A stretch of DNA of 64,000 nucleotides from Pontiellaceae bacterium B12219 (GTDB lineage: Bacteria > Verrucomicrobiota > Kiritimatiellia > Kiritimatiellales > Pontiellaceae), in contig JARNMJ010000001.1 of assembly GCA_029432795.1 (NCBI GenBank), positions 124,001 through 188,000 of the forward strand. The letters run 5' to 3'. Position 1 is the first letter of the stretch, and each line of letters opens with the position of its first letter. The notes below the pieces were generated by a model. That model had not been told where the DNA came from. It saw only the letters and a list, made by a program, of their open reading frames with translations, and did no database searches. The position numbers were made by a program, and so were the translations under genes. Below are positions 1-9,512 of the stretch, piece by piece.

Positions 1-153
1 GGCTTCCTGGCGGGTGTGAAACAAAAGCTTTCGAATGAAAATTTTGTAAACCGCGCTCCGAAAGAAGTGGTGGACGTGCAGAAAAAACGGCAGGAAGAGC
101 TGATTGAAAAAGCCGATAAACTGGCGAAGATGATTGAAACATTGAAAAACTGA
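1..153 (+). CDS. valS: Valyl-tRNA synthetase, C-terminal end (partial)
   Basis: Frame 1 is open from the window edge to a TGA at 151-153 and encodes 50 residues. The peptide begins GFLAGVKQKLSNENFV and continues with APKEVV and a lysine/glutamate-rich helix. This is the usual end of bacterial ValRS: the C-terminal coiled-coil arm that contacts the tRNA outer corner. The enzyme charges tRNA-Val in the cytoplasm. Only this tail is present, so the catalytic domain cannot be assessed. Identity rests on recognition of the conserved GFLxGVxxKLSNExFVxxAPxxVV pattern. Confidence 0.85.
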   Translation, partial: GFLAGVKQKLSNENFVNRAPKEVVDVQKKRQEELIEKADKLAKMIETLKN

Positions 154-155
154 TT

Positions 156-170
156 TTCCAACCCTTGGAA
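156..170. repeat. 15-bp palindrome copy 1 (intergenic)
   Basis: TTCCAACCCTTGGAA, just after the valS stop. The flanks extend the stem to nine pairs (ATTTTCCAA / TTGGAAAAT, 153-173). No T-run follows, so it is not a standard terminator. Confidence 0.8.
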
Positions 171-223
171 AATGTGTGAGTGATTACCGGGGTGGTTCAG
201 AGGTGAACTGGAGAGTATAGATT

Positions 224-1102
224 ATGAGCGAAACAACCGAAGCTGTAAGACCGGACCGCATTCCTGACTGGTTGCGTCGTCCGATTCAAACCGATAAGGC
301 CTATTCGGAAACGCATAATGCATTAAAAAAGAATGGGCTGAATACCGTTTGCGAAGATGCCAAATGTCCTAACCGCCACGAGTGCTGGAATGCCGGTACG
401 GCAACGGTAATGATTCTTGGTAATATCTGTACGCGCGATTGCCGTTTTTGCTCCATTGCCACCGGCAAGCCGGAAGGGCTGGATCTGGATGAACCGCAGC
501 GTGTTGCCGATGCCGTTGAAAAGATGAACCTGAAGCATGTCGTGATTACGAGTGTGACGCGGGATGACGTGCTTGATGGCGGCGCTGAAATTTTTGCGCA
601 GACCATCACTGCCGTGAAGGAGCGCGTGCCGGGGCTTACTGTTGAAGTGCTGACGCCGGATTTCTGGGGGCGGAAAGAGTCCCTCTATAAGGTGCTGGAT
701 GCCGGGCCGCTGGTATTCAACCACAATATGGAAACCGTAAAACGGTTGCAGCGTTCCATCCGGTCCGGTGCAACCTACGATCGCTCTCTTTCGATTTTGA
801 AGATGGCTTCCGAATACGGCGATCGATCGATTCGTGTGAAAACGGGAATTATGCTGGGATTGGGCGAAACCAACGAAGAAGTCCTGGAGTGTCTGCAGGA
901 TATTTATGACCACGGTGTTCGTCTGCTGACGATTGGGCAGTATATGGCGCCGACGCGCGACCATGCGCATACAAAACGTTTTGTGACGCCGGCCGAGTTT
1001 GTTGATCTGGAAGATGCGGCTTATGAAATCGGCTTTGATGCCGTGGCTTCCGGTCCGTTGGTACGCTCGTCGTATCGCGCCGATAAAATGATTAAAGCCT
1101 GA
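224..1102 (+). CDS. lipA: Lipoyl synthase
   Basis: 292 residues, the normal LipA length. This radical-SAM enzyme inserts two sulfurs into protein-bound octanoyl groups to make lipoate. The auxiliary-cluster cysteines are C43, C48 and C54 (CEDAKCPNRHEC), and the radical-SAM cluster cysteines are C69, C73 and C76 (CTRDCRFC). The C-terminal SSYRAD carries the serine that ligates the auxiliary cluster. The start is the first ATG after a purine-rich stretch (GGAGAG). Its product is needed by the glycine cleavage H protein, and gcvT/gcvPA/gcvPB lie about 50 kb downstream. No lipB or lplA is visible in the window. Confidence 0.97.
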   Translation: MSETTEAVRPDRIPDWLRRPIQTDKAYSETHNALKKNGLNTVCEDAKCPNRHECWNAGTATVMILGNICTRDCRFCSIATGKPEGLDLDEPQRVADAVEKMNLKHVVITSVTRDDVLDGGAEIFAQTITAVKERVPGLTVEVLTPDFWGRKESLYKVLDAGPLVFNHNMETVKRLQRSIRSGATYDRSLSILKMASEYGDRSIRVKTGIMLGLGETNEEVLECLQDIYDHGVRLLTIGQYMAPTRDHAHTKRFVTPAEFVDLEDAAYEIGFDAVASGPLVRSSYRADKMIKA

Positions 1103-1109
1103 TCGGGGT

Positions 1110-1124
1110 TTCCAACCTATGGAA
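1110..1124. repeat. 15-bp palindrome copy 2 (over a start codon)
   Basis: TTCCAACCTATGGAA. The ATG inside the right arm (1119-1121) is the predicted start of the glycosyltransferase gene, so the palindrome occupies its translation-initiation region. Confidence 0.8.
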
Positions 1125-1847
1125 CAGGCATCCAGCACGGCATTGAAAAGTTTCTGTGTGCTGATTTGCGCCTTTAATGAGGCGAAGCATATTGAAGCGG
1201 TCATACAAGGTGTACTGCTTCAGAAACCGGATGTGGTGCTGGTGGTCGACGACTGCTCGACTGATGGTACCGCCGAGATTGCCCGGCAGGCCGGTGCGGT
1301 TGTTTTGCAAAATCCGGTGAATACGGGCAAGGGTGCTTCGTTGCAGAAGGGCTTTGAATGGATTCGTTCGAGGGACCTCGAGGCGGTGGTTGTGCTGGAT
1401 GGCGACGGTCAGCACGATCCCGCTGAAATTCCCCGTTTTCTGGATGCCTATCAGCGTACCGGAATTCCGGTGCTGGTCGGCAATCGTATGTCGGATACAA
1501 GCGGGATGCCGATTGAACGGCGATATACCAACCGGTTTATGGCCTGGGTGCTGAATCGGCTGGTTAAAATCTATGTGGCCGATCCGCCATGCGGATATCG
1601 TTTTTACCGAGCCGATGTGTTGCCGTTTATCACAAGCAAAGAACAGCGGTTTGCCTTTGAATTCGATGTGCTGATTCATGCGGCATTGCGCCGCGTACGA
1701 ATTGATTCAGTTCGTATCTCAACGATCTACACACGGTCGCGCCGGAGTCATGTGGAGCCGCTGCGCGATGCGTGGTTGCTGTTCAAAGTGGTGAAACACC
1801 ACTTTTTTGCTGTTCGAAATGATGAAGCGCACTACACCCCGCGTTAG
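1119..1847 (+). CDS. Family 2 glycosyltransferase (polyprenol-phosphate sugar transferase-like)
   Basis: 242 residues with a GT-A fold signature: a nucleotide-binding N-terminus (VLICAFNEAKHIEAVI), VDDCSTDGT near residue 44, the metal/nucleotide site DGDGQHD near residue 97, and a C-terminal arginine-rich stretch. No membrane segments are evident, as in soluble DPM1-type enzymes that load a sugar onto a polyprenyl phosphate. The donor and acceptor are not deducible. It follows lipA by 16 bp, and its start lies inside palindrome copy 2 with no good Shine-Dalgarno. It converges with the DUF368 gene, overlapping it by 4 bp. Confidence 0.85.
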   Translation: MEQASSTALKSFCVLICAFNEAKHIEAVIQGVLLQKPDVVLVVDDCSTDGTAEIARQAGAVVLQNPVNTGKGASLQKGFEWIRSRDLEAVVVLDGDGQHDPAEIPRFLDAYQRTGIPVLVGNRMSDTSGMPIERRYTNRFMAWVLNRLVKIYVADPPCGYRFYRADVLPFITSKEQRFAFEFDVLIHAALRRVRIDSVRISTIYTRSRRSHVEPLRDAWLLFKVVKHHFFAVRNDEAHYTPR

Positions 1848-2758
1848 TCTTCTTTCATTTTTCCGGCCATGGTTTCCACCAGGGCAATAATGACAACGCC
1901 GGCGAGCATAATGGCCAGGGCAATGCCGGTTTCGGCGTTCAGCTCGGGTAGAGCGTAGTCGTAGCCAATCACTTTTTCTTTCATCTCATCGCCCTTTTCA
2001 AAGAGCTGAATAACAGCGTCTTTCCACGGCCAGAGGATGGCGAGAGACCCGAAGATAAAGCCGGTTAAGAGAGCAATAGTCTGATCGTGAAACTTTTTGA
2101 AGATCCACGACAGGAAGCGGGAGAAAACAACAAGCCCGCCGACTGCGCCGATACCCATTGGAATGATGACCTTCAGGTTGAAGGTATTCACCGCTTCGAT
2201 CATGACGAGTTCGTAGTTGCCCATAAGCAAAAGCACGAAAGAGCCGGAGAGGCCGGGCAGGATCATGCTGCACATGGCGACTGCGCCGCAAAGGATGAGA
2301 TAGGGGATGGAATCGTTTTGTGCGGCGGGTTCCATAAAGGCAATCGCAACGGCGATCGCCGTGCCCAGCGCAAACAGCAGGATAACTGGCAGGGTGCGCT
2401 TGCTGATTTTTTTTCCGACAAAATAGACGGAAGCCAGAATCAGCCCGAAGAAAAAAGCCCACACGTAGAGTGCGTGGTGCTCAAAGAGGTATTCAAGGAT
2501 ACGGGCCACCGTCAGAATGCTGCCGATTACACCGATCCCGATAGCCGATAGAAACCTGATATCGATGTGCTCGAACAGTTCCTTGAACTTAAAGGTGCAG
2601 GCCAGCCTGATGGCGGTAAGGTCGAACGCTTTAATGGAATTGATGAGCTTTTCAAAAATACCGGTGAGCAGGGCCATGGTACCGCCGGACACGCCCGGAA
2701 TCACATTTGCGGCCCCCATAAGTGCGCCTTTGAAGATGTTGAGGATGTATCCGATCAT
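1844..2758 (-). CDS. DUF368 membrane protein (polyprenyl-phosphate translocase family)
   Basis: 304 residues, mostly hydrophobic, with about eight membrane segments. It opens with IFKGALMGAANVIPGVSGGT, the diagnostic DUF368 signature; a second half-repeat contains CSMILPGLSGSFVLLLMG. DUF368 proteins (PopT) have been implicated in returning undecaprenyl phosphate across the inner membrane for reuse in envelope synthesis; applying that role here is by family. The two internal PGxSG motifs fit an inverted-repeat fold. The gene is divergent from the NifU-like gene and convergent with the glycosyltransferase, whose substrate may also be a polyprenyl phosphate. Confidence 0.9.
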   Translation of the reverse strand: MIGYILNIFKGALMGAANVIPGVSGGTMALLTGIFEKLINSIKAFDLTAIRLACTFKFKELFEHIDIRFLSAIGIGVIGSILTVARILEYLFEHHALYVWAFFFGLILASVYFVGKKISKRTLPVILLFALGTAIAVAIAFMEPAAQNDSIPYLILCGAVAMCSMILPGLSGSFVLLLMGNYELVMIEAVNTFNLKVIIPMGIGAVGGLVVFSRFLSWIFKKFHDQTIALLTGFIFGSLAILWPWKDAVIQLFEKGDEMKEKVIGYDYALPELNAETGIALAIMLAGVVIIALVETMAGKMKED

Positions 2759-2850
2759 AAATTGCCGCCCCTTTGCTTGTTAAAGTCGATGGAAAGTAGT
2801 AGGGATTACACACAGTTAAGTCAATTTCATCTAAAGAAAAGGAAACAATC

Positions 2851-3099
2851 ATGACCGATCAGGAAATTCTGGAAGCCGTTATTGTCGTAATGGACGAAGA
2901 GGTTTCTCCTGCGCTGGCTTCTCATGGGGGTGGCGGAGTCGTTACAAAAGTAGAGAATGGCGTGGTCTTCATTGAACTCGAAGGCGGGTGCAAAGGCTGT
3001 CCCGGAGCCCGCATGACTATGAAAAACGGAATCGAAACCTTACTGAAGGAAAAGGTTCCGGCGGTGAAGGAAGTCATCGACGACACAATTCACATGTAG
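2851..3099 (+). CDS. NifU-like Fe-S scaffold/carrier protein
   Basis: 82 residues forming a single NifU C-terminal (Nfu) domain. The Fe-S ligand motif CKGCPGA is near residue 47, preceded by the typical GGGVVTKVENGVVFIELEG strand region. Nfu proteins carry 4Fe-4S clusters to client enzymes in the cytoplasm; LipA is a typical client and lies nearby. A good ribosome site (AAAGGAAA) sits about 5 bp before the ATG. It is transcribed away from DUF368 and ends just before an intrinsic terminator, so it is probably monocistronic. Confidence 0.92.
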   Translation: MTDQEILEAVIVVMDEEVSPALASHGGGGVVTKVENGVVFIELEGGCKGCPGARMTMKNGIETLLKEKVPAVKEVIDDTIHM

Positions 3100-3128
3100 T
3101 CTGCTTACAAACTCTGGAAGCTGCGTTC

Positions 3129-3160
3129 AAACGTCCTGCGAGTCTGCAGGGCGTTTTTTT
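3129..3160 (+). terminator. Intrinsic terminator after the NifU-like gene
   Basis: A ten-pair stem, AACGTCCTGC / GCAGGGCGTT (one G-T pair), with loop GAGTCT, is followed by a run of seven T. It lies 30 bp after the stop codon. Confidence 0.9.
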
Positions 3161-3281
3161 ACTTTGTTGATGGTTCTTAAAAACAATTGAACCGTTTTCC
3201 GCGATTTGCAACTATCCCGTGAAATAGGGACTGTTGTTATATCTTTTTTTTGCATTATACCTCCCTCCTGGAGATCTCTAC

Positions 3282-5531
3282 ATGAAGATTCTGATTGCCG
3301 AGGACAACGCGTTTTCTCGTACGCTGTTGAAAAAAACGCTGACCAAGGCGGGTTATGAAGTATTTGCGGCCGAGAACGGGCAAGTGGCCTGGGATATTCT
3401 TCAGCAGGATGACGCTCCTAAGCTGGCCTTGATCGATTGGATGATGCCTGGATTGAGCGGAATTGAGCTCTGCCGGAAAATCAGAGAAATTGACAGTGCC
3501 ATCCCGGTCTACATGATTCTGCTTACGGCCAAGACCGATAAAGAGGATGTGCTGGAAGGTTTTTCCGCCGGCGCTGATGATTTTATCAAGAAACCCTTTG
3601 ATAGCGGCGAGTTGCTTGCCCGTATTCAGGTGGGGCGCCGTCTGGTTGAACAGCAGGCTCTGTTGTACTGCCTGATTGATTCGATTCCTGATCCGATCTA
3701 TGTGAAAGACAGTCGGGGGTTCTATCTGGGGTGCAATTCGGCGTATGCCCGTTTTGTGGGCACCGATGCCGATGCAATTTTTGCGCGGTCCGCATCCGAT
3801 GTTTTACCGGCCGATCAGGCCAAACGCAGCCATATGGAAGACCTCCGGGTGCTGGCGAACGGCACGGAAACAAAGTCAGAAGGCTGGGTCTCCGGTGCTG
3901 ATGGCGAACAGGTCTATCATGAAACCGTTAAGATTCCGTACCTGGAATCCGCGGCCGGCTCAACCGGTATGATTGGCATTAGCCGCGATCTCACTCAGCG
4001 TATGGAGATGGAACAGAAAATGCGCCGGTTGGCTGTGGCGGTTGAACAGTCGAGTGAATCCATCATGATCACCGATATGGATGGGAATATTCAGTACGTC
4101 AATGCGGCCTTCGAAGAAACGACCGGGTATTCCTCCAAGGAGATTATAGGTAAAAAACCGGATGTGCTGAAAAGCGGGAAGCACGATAAGGCCTTTTTCG
4201 AAAAATTGTGGAAAACGATTTCAAGCGGAAAAAGCTGGGCCGGCGAACTGACCAATAAGAAGAAGGACGGAAATCTTTACGTTGAAGAAGCGGTTATTTA
4301 TCCCATCCACGGCGATACCGATAAAATGTATAACTATGTGGCTATCAGCCGCGATATTACGCAGGAACGGGAAATTGAAAAGCATCTCCGCCAGCAGCAG
4401 AAAATGAATGCAATCGGCGAACTTGCTGGAGGGGTGTCGCACGACTTCAATAATATTCTTACGGCCATACTCGGCTATGTTGCGCTTTGCATGAATTCGG
4501 TTGATGAGGACAGCAAGGTTTTCAGTTATCTCAAGGAGATCGTGAAGGCCGGAGACCGGGCCACCAAATTGGTACGGCAGATTCTTACGTTCAGCCGGCA
4601 GGAGGAGCAGGAGTTCCAATCCATGGAACTGCAGCCTGTGATTGAAGATTCGCTCAGTATGGTGCAGACCACGATACGAAAGAGCATTGCCGTGAATCTG
4701 GATGTTGATCCCGCGTGCGGGCCTATTCTGGGCGACATCACCCAGCTTCAGCAGGTGATGATTAATCTGTGCACGAATGCGGCGCATGCGCTCGGAAATC
4801 AACGGCAGGGATCGTTGAATGTATCGCTGAAACAAATTGAAATTGAGGGGAGCGGTCCGGAGGAACAGCCTGCGGAGCTGGACCCTGGACATTATGCATG
4901 TGTCACCGTAACAGATACCGGATGCGGCATGCCGCCCGAGGTGGTCGAACGTATTTTTGAACCCTACTACACGACCAAGAAAAAGGGGGAGGGCACCGGA
5001 TTCGGACTCTCCATTGTGCACGGCATTGTTCGAAAGCACCGCGGTCAGATTACGGTGGAAAGCGAAGTGGATAAGGGCACCACCTTTACCCTCTATTTCC
5101 CCGTGCTGATGAAAGCGGCGGTGGTGCAAAAACAAAAGGTGGAAGAGCCGTCCGTTTCGAAGGGCTTTGGCCGCGTTCTTTTTGTTGATGATGATGCAAC
5201 GGTTCTTTCGATGGGACGGGAAATTCTTGAATCGTTCGGCTATACTGTGGTGACGGCTAGGAACGGTCGCCGTGCGCTGGAAACCTTTAAGCGGAATCCG
5301 GCCGATTTTGATGTATTGGTGACCGACTACAGTATGCCGGAAATGAATGGGCATGAGCTGATTAAGGCCACCTTGAATGTCCGCAACGATATTCCGACGA
5401 TTCTCTGCAGTGGGTATATGGAAAAGGTGGATGGCGAAGACCTGCAGGCCCTGGGTCATGCGGCCTATATCGCCAAGCCGACCGATTGGAAAGAGCTGAA
5501 CCGAACCATTCAGAAACAGATCAATGCCTGA
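3282..5531 (+). CDS. Hybrid sensor histidine kinase with N- and C-terminal receiver domains
   Basis: 749 residues. Domain order: receiver 1 (1-120, phosphoacceptor D52 in IDWMMPG, K103/K104), PAS 1 (about 125-240), PAS 2 (about 250-365), HisKA with H387 in [11 protein letters not shown], HATPase_c (DTGCGMP, then [15 protein letters not shown]), and receiver 2 (631-749, D682 in [10 protein letters not shown]). There are no membrane segments, so it senses a cytoplasmic cue or an upstream phosphoryl donor. I chose ATG 3282 because CTGGAG lies just upstream and MKILIAEDN starts a canonical receiver; an upstream ATG at 3234 would add 16 hydrophobic residues. No cognate output gene is adjacent, but pilT follows. 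Confidence 0.93.
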   Translation: MKILIAEDNAFSRTLLKKTLTKAGYEVFAAENGQVAWDILQQDDAPKLALIDWMMPGLSGIELCRKIREIDSAIPVYMILLTAKTDKEDVLEGFSAGADDFIKKPFDSGELLARIQVGRRLVEQQALLYCLIDSIPDPIYVKDSRGFYLGCNSAYARFVGTDADAIFARSASDVLPADQAKRSHMEDLRVLANGTETKSEGWVSGADGEQVYHETVKIPYLESAAGSTGMIGISRDLTQRMEMEQKMRRLAVAVEQSSESIMITDMDGNIQYVNAAFEETTGYSSKEIIGKKPDVLKSGKHDKAFFEKLWKTISSGKSWAGELTNKKKDGNLYVEEAVIYPIHGDTDKMYNYVAISRDITQEREIEKHLRQQQKMNAIGELAGGVSHDFNNILTAILGYVALCMNSVDEDSKVFSYLKEIVKAGDRATKLVRQILTFSRQEEQEFQSMELQPVIEDSLSMVQTTIRKSIAVNLDVDPACGPILGDITQLQQVMINLCTNAAHALGNQRQGSLNVSLKQIEIEGSGPEEQPAELDPGHYACVTVTDTGCGMPPEVVERIFEPYYTTKKKGEGTGFGLSIVHGIVRKHRGQITVESEVDKGTTFTLYFPVLMKAAVVQKQKVEEPSVSKGFGRVLFVDDDATVLSMGREILESFGYTVVTARNGRRALETFKRNPADFDVLVTDYSMPEMNGHELIKATLNVRNDIPTILCSGYMEKVDGEDLQALGHAAYIAKPTDWKELNRTIQKQINA
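4614..4628. repeat. 15-bp palindrome copy 3 (in kinase gene)
   Basis: TTCCAATCCATGGAA, codon phase 1, read as F-Q-S-M-E. Confidence 0.75.
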
Positions 5532-5613
5532 CCTTAATTTGTGCGGGTGATCAGTTGCGCAGAGAGTGGCATCGAAGTTGCTTGAGATTGCTGTGAATTT
5601 TTGAGGAATCTAT

Positions 5614-7098
5614 ATGAAACAAATTGATCAGTATCTTGAAGACATGCTGGAAAAAGGTGCCAGCGATATCCACTTATCCACGAATCACCAGCCCTGTTTT
5701 CGCATTGATGGGGAAATGCAGTTTCAGCGTGGCTCTGAAAAGTTTTCGGCAGAAGAGCTGCGGGAGCTGCTCTATGAATTCACGCCGGACCGCAATATTG
5801 AGGAATTGGAAGAAACCTGGGATACTGACTTTGCCTACGAAATTCCCGGAACCGCCCGTTTTCGTGTAAATATTTTTAACGACCACGAAGGAATCGGATG
5901 CGTTATGCGTCAGATTCCTTCCCGAGTTCCCACCTTTGAGGAATTGAACATTCCGGAAGGGGTTCGCTCATTCTGTTTTCTGCAAAAAGGACTGGTGATT
6001 GTCACGGGGCCGACCGGAAGCGGTAAATCCACAACACTTGCGGCAATGGTGGATCTGATCAATCGGACGCGCCGTCAGCATTTGATCACGGTTGAAGACC
6101 CGGTGGAATTCAAGCATCGTTCGCTGGGTTGTCTGGTGAATCAGCGCGAGGTGCATGTTCATACTAAAAGTTTTTCGAATGCGTTGCGTGCTGCGCTGCG
6201 CGAAGATCCGGATATTGTGCTGGTCGGGGAATTGCGCGATCTTGAAACGATGGAAATTGCCATTGAAACCGCGGAAACGGGCCACCTGGTTTTCGGTACG
6301 TTGCATACCAACACCGCCGCAACTACCGTCGATCGAATCATCGATAAGTTTCCGGCCGATCGGCAGAATCAGATTCGCAGTATGCTTGCAGACTCGTTGA
6401 AAGGTGTAATTGCGCAAACGCTCTGTAAGAAAATCGGCGGCGGGCGAATTGCCGCCTGTGAAATTCTGGTGGTTACTCCGGCGGTATCGGCCAACATTCG
6501 CGAAGGAAAAACGCATCAGATTCCATCCATTATGCAGACCGGAAGAAATGTCGGTATGTGCACCTTCGCCGATGACCTGTTAAAATTGGTCCTGACAGGC
6601 ATCATTACTCCGGAAGAGGCGTATGCGAATGCCATTGATAAGACATTTCTTCAGAAAAAGTTTAAGGAAGAGAAGATCGAGCTCGATCTCTCGCTGACCG
6701 CGCTCGACGATATGGATATGCATATGGAAGAGGGCGAAAATGTGTCAAAAAGTGAAAAAGCGCTGAAGAAACTGCATGTGAATCCGCGCGATATCGCTGC
6801 GTTGCGCGAATTGATTAAAATTCTGGCAAGCGATGAAAATCCGGATGAACGCAATGGCCATGATGCATTGGAATATTCGCAGAAGCTGCTCGATCTTACC
6901 GGACAGAATGATGCCCAGACTCTGATGTTGATCAGTGCTTCCTACGCCGAACTCTCTCATTTCGGAGAAGCGACGGAATGGGCTAAAAAAGCTGTGAAAG
7001 TGGCTAAATCGAATCGGCAGAAAGAAATGCTGGTGGATATTCAGCGGTATATCAATCTGTACAAACGGGGAATTCCGCTGCGCGGTGAGTCTCTTTAA
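5614..7098 (+). CDS. pilT: PilT-type twitching ATPase with C-terminal TPR-like extension
   Basis: 494 residues. Residues 1-365 match PilT/PilU retraction ATPases: MLEKGASDIHLSTNHQP at the N-terminus, Walker A GPTGSGKST at 132-140, VEDPVEF, and the family hallmark GHLVFGTLHTNTA with FPADRQNQIRSMLADSL. PilT hydrolyses ATP at the pilus base to depolymerise type IV pili, powering twitching and DNA uptake. Typical PilT is about 345-370 residues. The remaining 120 residues here are helical, with an LDLTGQNDAQTLMLISASYAEL pattern resembling a TPR pair. Minor pilins are encoded at 36-39 kb. The gene ends before a palindrome-containing terminator. Confidence 0.9.
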   Translation: MKQIDQYLEDMLEKGASDIHLSTNHQPCFRIDGEMQFQRGSEKFSAEELRELLYEFTPDRNIEELEETWDTDFAYEIPGTARFRVNIFNDHEGIGCVMRQIPSRVPTFEELNIPEGVRSFCFLQKGLVIVTGPTGSGKSTTLAAMVDLINRTRRQHLITVEDPVEFKHRSLGCLVNQREVHVHTKSFSNALRAALREDPDIVLVGELRDLETMEIAIETAETGHLVFGTLHTNTAATTVDRIIDKFPADRQNQIRSMLADSLKGVIAQTLCKKIGGGRIAACEILVVTPAVSANIREGKTHQIPSIMQTGRNVGMCTFADDLLKLVLTGIITPEEAYANAIDKTFLQKKFKEEKIELDLSLTALDDMDMHMEEGENVSKSEKALKKLHVNPRDIAALRELIKILASDENPDERNGHDALEYSQKLLDLTGQNDAQTLMLISASYAELSHFGEATEWAKKAVKVAKSNRQKEMLVDIQRYINLYKRGIPLRGESL

Positions 7099-7102
7099 TC
7101 AG

Positions 7103-7117
7103 TTCCAGTCTTCGGAA
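7103..7117. repeat. 15-bp palindrome copy 4 (intergenic)
   Basis: TTCCAGTCTTCGGAA, immediately after the pilT stop and 16 bp before copy 5. Confidence 0.78.
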
Positions 7118-7121
7118 ATAT

Positions 7122-7161
7122 AAACACACGGTTTTCCAGCCTTTGGAAACCGTGTTTTTTT
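7122..7161 (+). terminator. Intrinsic terminator built around palindrome copy 5
   Basis: AACACACGGTTTTCCA pairs with TGGAAACCGTGTT; the innermost part of the stem is the palindrome TTCCAGCCTTTGGAA (7134-7148). An eight-T run follows. The dispersed palindrome thus forms the apex of the pilT terminator. Confidence 0.88.
7134..7148. repeat. 15-bp palindrome copy 5 (terminator apex)
   Basis: TTCCAGCCTTTGGAA, embedded in the pilT terminator hairpin. Confidence 0.8.
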
Positions 7162-7242
7162 TGTGTCTTTTTAAAAATGTATTTACTGAAAAGATGATCA
7201 TGAATATACTGTTTAGTGGATTATAAAATGGAGATCTTAGGC

Positions 7243-9195
7243 ATGGCTGATCAGTTGAATGAGAATACATTTGTTCCTCCGGAGCGGGTAAGCAACGGTG
7301 CATTTTTTACAGACCTTGGAAGTTATCAGGAACAGTATGCGCAAAGTATACAGGATCCGGAGGCATTCTGGGGGAGTCAGGGTGCGGAACAAATTGAGTG
7401 GTTTCATGAATTTACTCAGGTCAGCGATTGCGATTTTTCCAATGGAATGGTGGCCTGGTTTCTCGGTGGAAAACTGAATGTATGCCATAACTGTGTCGAT
7501 CGCCATTTGGCTGCGCGCGGGGATAAGGTTGCCATTATCTGGGAAGGGGACGAACCCGGGAATGTCCGCCGGATCACCTATCGCGAGCTGCATCGCGAAG
7601 TTTGCCGGTTGGCCAATGTTCTCCGTCATAATGGAATTCGTAAAGGGGATCGGGTTGCCATTTATATGCCGATGATTCCGGAGGCGGCTTTTGCCATGCT
7701 GGCCTGCGCACGGATCGGCGCGGTTCACAATGTTGTTTTTGCCGGATTCAGTGCCGAGGCACTGCGCGACCGAATTCAGGACGCCCGCTGTCGGGCTGTG
7801 ATTACGGCGGACGAAGGCCTGCGCGGCCGGAAAGTGATTCCGCTGAAGCGTCCGGTTGATGAGGCCGTCATGGCCTGTCCCACGGTGAAGCATGTATTTA
7901 TGGTGCGCCACACCGGTGCAAAGGTTCCGTTTTATGAACCGCGCGATATTGATCTGGGTGCTGCCATGGCCAGCGAGCGCCCTTATTGCCCGATTGAACA
8001 TATGGGAAGCGAGGATACGCTGTTCCTGCTTTACACTTCGGGTTCAACCGGAAAGCCGAAAGGAATTTCCCACACCAGTGCAGGCTATCTGCTCTACTGC
8101 ATGCTGACGCATCGCTATGTTTTTGATTATCGTGAGGACGATGTGTATGCCTGTGTTGCCGACATCGGATGGATTACCGGGCACAGTTATGTGGTTTACG
8201 GGCCGTTGGCCAATGGAGCAACCACGATGATGTTCGAGTCCATTCCAACGTATCCCGATGCCGGACGCTATTGGGATATGGTGGAACGCCATAAGATCAC
8301 CCAGTTTTATACCGCGCCCACGGCCATTCGCGCCATTGCGCGTCTTGGCGATGAATTTGTGAAAAAATATGACCGTTCCAGCTTGCGAGTACTCGGCAGC
8401 GTTGGAGAACCGATCAATCCGGAAAGCTGGCACTGGTACCACGATGTGGTCGGGGAGGGGCGGTGTAATATTGTTGATACCTGGTGGCAGACTGAAACCG
8501 GTGGAATCATGATTACGCCGCTGCCGGGGGCAACGCCCACCAAACCCGGGTCGGCAACCTTTCCGTTCTTTGGAATTGAACCGGTCCTGCTTGATGAGCA
8601 GGGCAATGAAGTTTCCGGCAACGGTGTTTCCGGGCTTCTGGCCATCAAGAGTCCTTGGCCGGCCATGGCACGAACCATTCAGGGCGACCATCAGCGTTTT
8701 GAGCAAACCTATCTCGATCCGTTTCCCGGATATTATCTCACCGGCGACGGCTGCCGTCGCGATGAAGATGGCTACTATTGGATTACCGGTCGTGTGGATG
8801 ATGTGATCAATGTTTCCGGGCATCGGATGGGTACGGCGGAAGTTGAGAGTGCATTGGTCAGCCATCCGGGCTGTGCGGAAGCGGCGGTCGTCGGTTTCCC
8901 GCACGAAGTGAAAGGGCAGGGCATCTTTGCCTATGTTCTGTTGAAGGACGGGTTTGATGACGATGCCGAACTGATCGGGGAATTGCGCAATGAAGTCCGG
9001 ACGCATATCGGCCCGATTGCTGTGCCTGACCAGATTCTGATTGCGCCGGGGCTGCCGAAAACGCGGTCCGGAAAAATCATGCGTCGACTCCTTCGGAAAA
9101 TTGCGAGTCAGGAGACGGATAACCTTGGAGATATTTCAACACTGGCTGATCCTTCAATTGTTGAGCTGCTGATCGAGAAGCGGAAGGAGCTCTGA
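7243..9195 (+). CDS. acs: Acetyl-CoA synthetase
   Basis: 650 residues, the same size as E. coli Acs (652). It activates acetate to acetyl-AMP and then acetyl-CoA in the cytoplasm. Visible motifs are the phosphate loop [20 protein letters not shown], the hinge region [22 protein letters not shown], and the C-terminal [11 protein letters not shown] whose lysine (about K611) is the conserved acetylation-controlled residue. I chose ATG 7243 because GGAG ends 9 bp upstream; a GTG at 7216 and an ATG at 7228 are in frame but poorly placed. The pilT terminator ends upstream, so it has its own promoter. Confidence 0.97.
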   Translation: MADQLNENTFVPPERVSNGAFFTDLGSYQEQYAQSIQDPEAFWGSQGAEQIEWFHEFTQVSDCDFSNGMVAWFLGGKLNVCHNCVDRHLAARGDKVAIIWEGDEPGNVRRITYRELHREVCRLANVLRHNGIRKGDRVAIYMPMIPEAAFAMLACARIGAVHNVVFAGFSAEALRDRIQDARCRAVITADEGLRGRKVIPLKRPVDEAVMACPTVKHVFMVRHTGAKVPFYEPRDIDLGAAMASERPYCPIEHMGSEDTLFLLYTSGSTGKPKGISHTSAGYLLYCMLTHRYVFDYREDDVYACVADIGWITGHSYVVYGPLANGATTMMFESIPTYPDAGRYWDMVERHKITQFYTAPTAIRAIARLGDEFVKKYDRSSLRVLGSVGEPINPESWHWYHDVVGEGRCNIVDTWWQTETGGIMITPLPGATPTKPGSATFPFFGIEPVLLDEQGNEVSGNGVSGLLAIKSPWPAMARTIQGDHQRFEQTYLDPFPGYYLTGDGCRRDEDGYYWITGRVDDVINVSGHRMGTAEVESALVSHPGCAEAAVVGFPHEVKGQGIFAYVLLKDGFDDDAELIGELRNEVRTHIGPIAVPDQILIAPGLPKTRSGKIMRRLLRKIASQETDNLGDISTLADPSIVELLIEKRKEL

Positions 9196-9279
9196 ATCTG
9201 TAAAAGGACTAATCCTTAGGGTTGCAAACGGATTTTAAGCGTGTAGCATTCTCGGCTTGTAAATTTTAAGGAGATTTTT

Positions 9280-9501
9280 ATGGCTAAAGAGGAATCAATC
9301 GAGGCTGAAGGCGTAGTGAAAAAAGTACTGCCGGCCACCATGTATCGTGTTGAGCTGGAAAACGGGCACGAGATTCTTGCGCATATTTCCGGAAAAATGC
9401 GCAAGCATTTTATTCGTATCGCTGTGGGCGACAAAGTAACAGTAGAGATTTCCCCCTACGATCTGGAAAAAGGCCGCATTACCTTCCGTCACCGTAACTA
9501 G
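9280..9501 (+). CDS. infA: Translation initiation factor IF-1
   Basis: 73 residues forming a single S1/OB fold. It starts [18 protein letters not shown] and ends [11 protein letters not shown], both close to the IF-1 consensus, with [13 protein letters not shown] in the rRNA-binding loop. IF-1 occupies the ribosomal A site during initiation. A strong ribosome site (AAGGAG) precedes the ATG. The transporter gene starts 11 bp after its stop and may share the transcript. Confidence 0.97.
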   Translation: MAKEESIEAEGVVKKVLPATMYRVELENGHEILAHISGKMRKHFIRIAVGDKVTVEISPYDLEKGRITFRHRN

Positions 9502-9512
9502 CGTAAAAAGCG

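Noticed and set aside
323-1204. Long antisense open frame opposite lipA
   Set aside because: The plus-strand LipA is strongly supported by all six cluster cysteines; the antisense peptide is low-complexity in type and matches nothing I know.
3234-3281. Upstream start for the hybrid kinase
   Set aside because: The extra 16 residues are hydrophobic with no ribosome site; MKILIAEDN at 3282 follows GGAG.
4221-5459. 412-codon antisense frame opposite the hybrid kinase
   Set aside because: The sense strand encodes an intact HisKA, HATPase and receiver series; the antisense peptide looks like a high-GC shadow.
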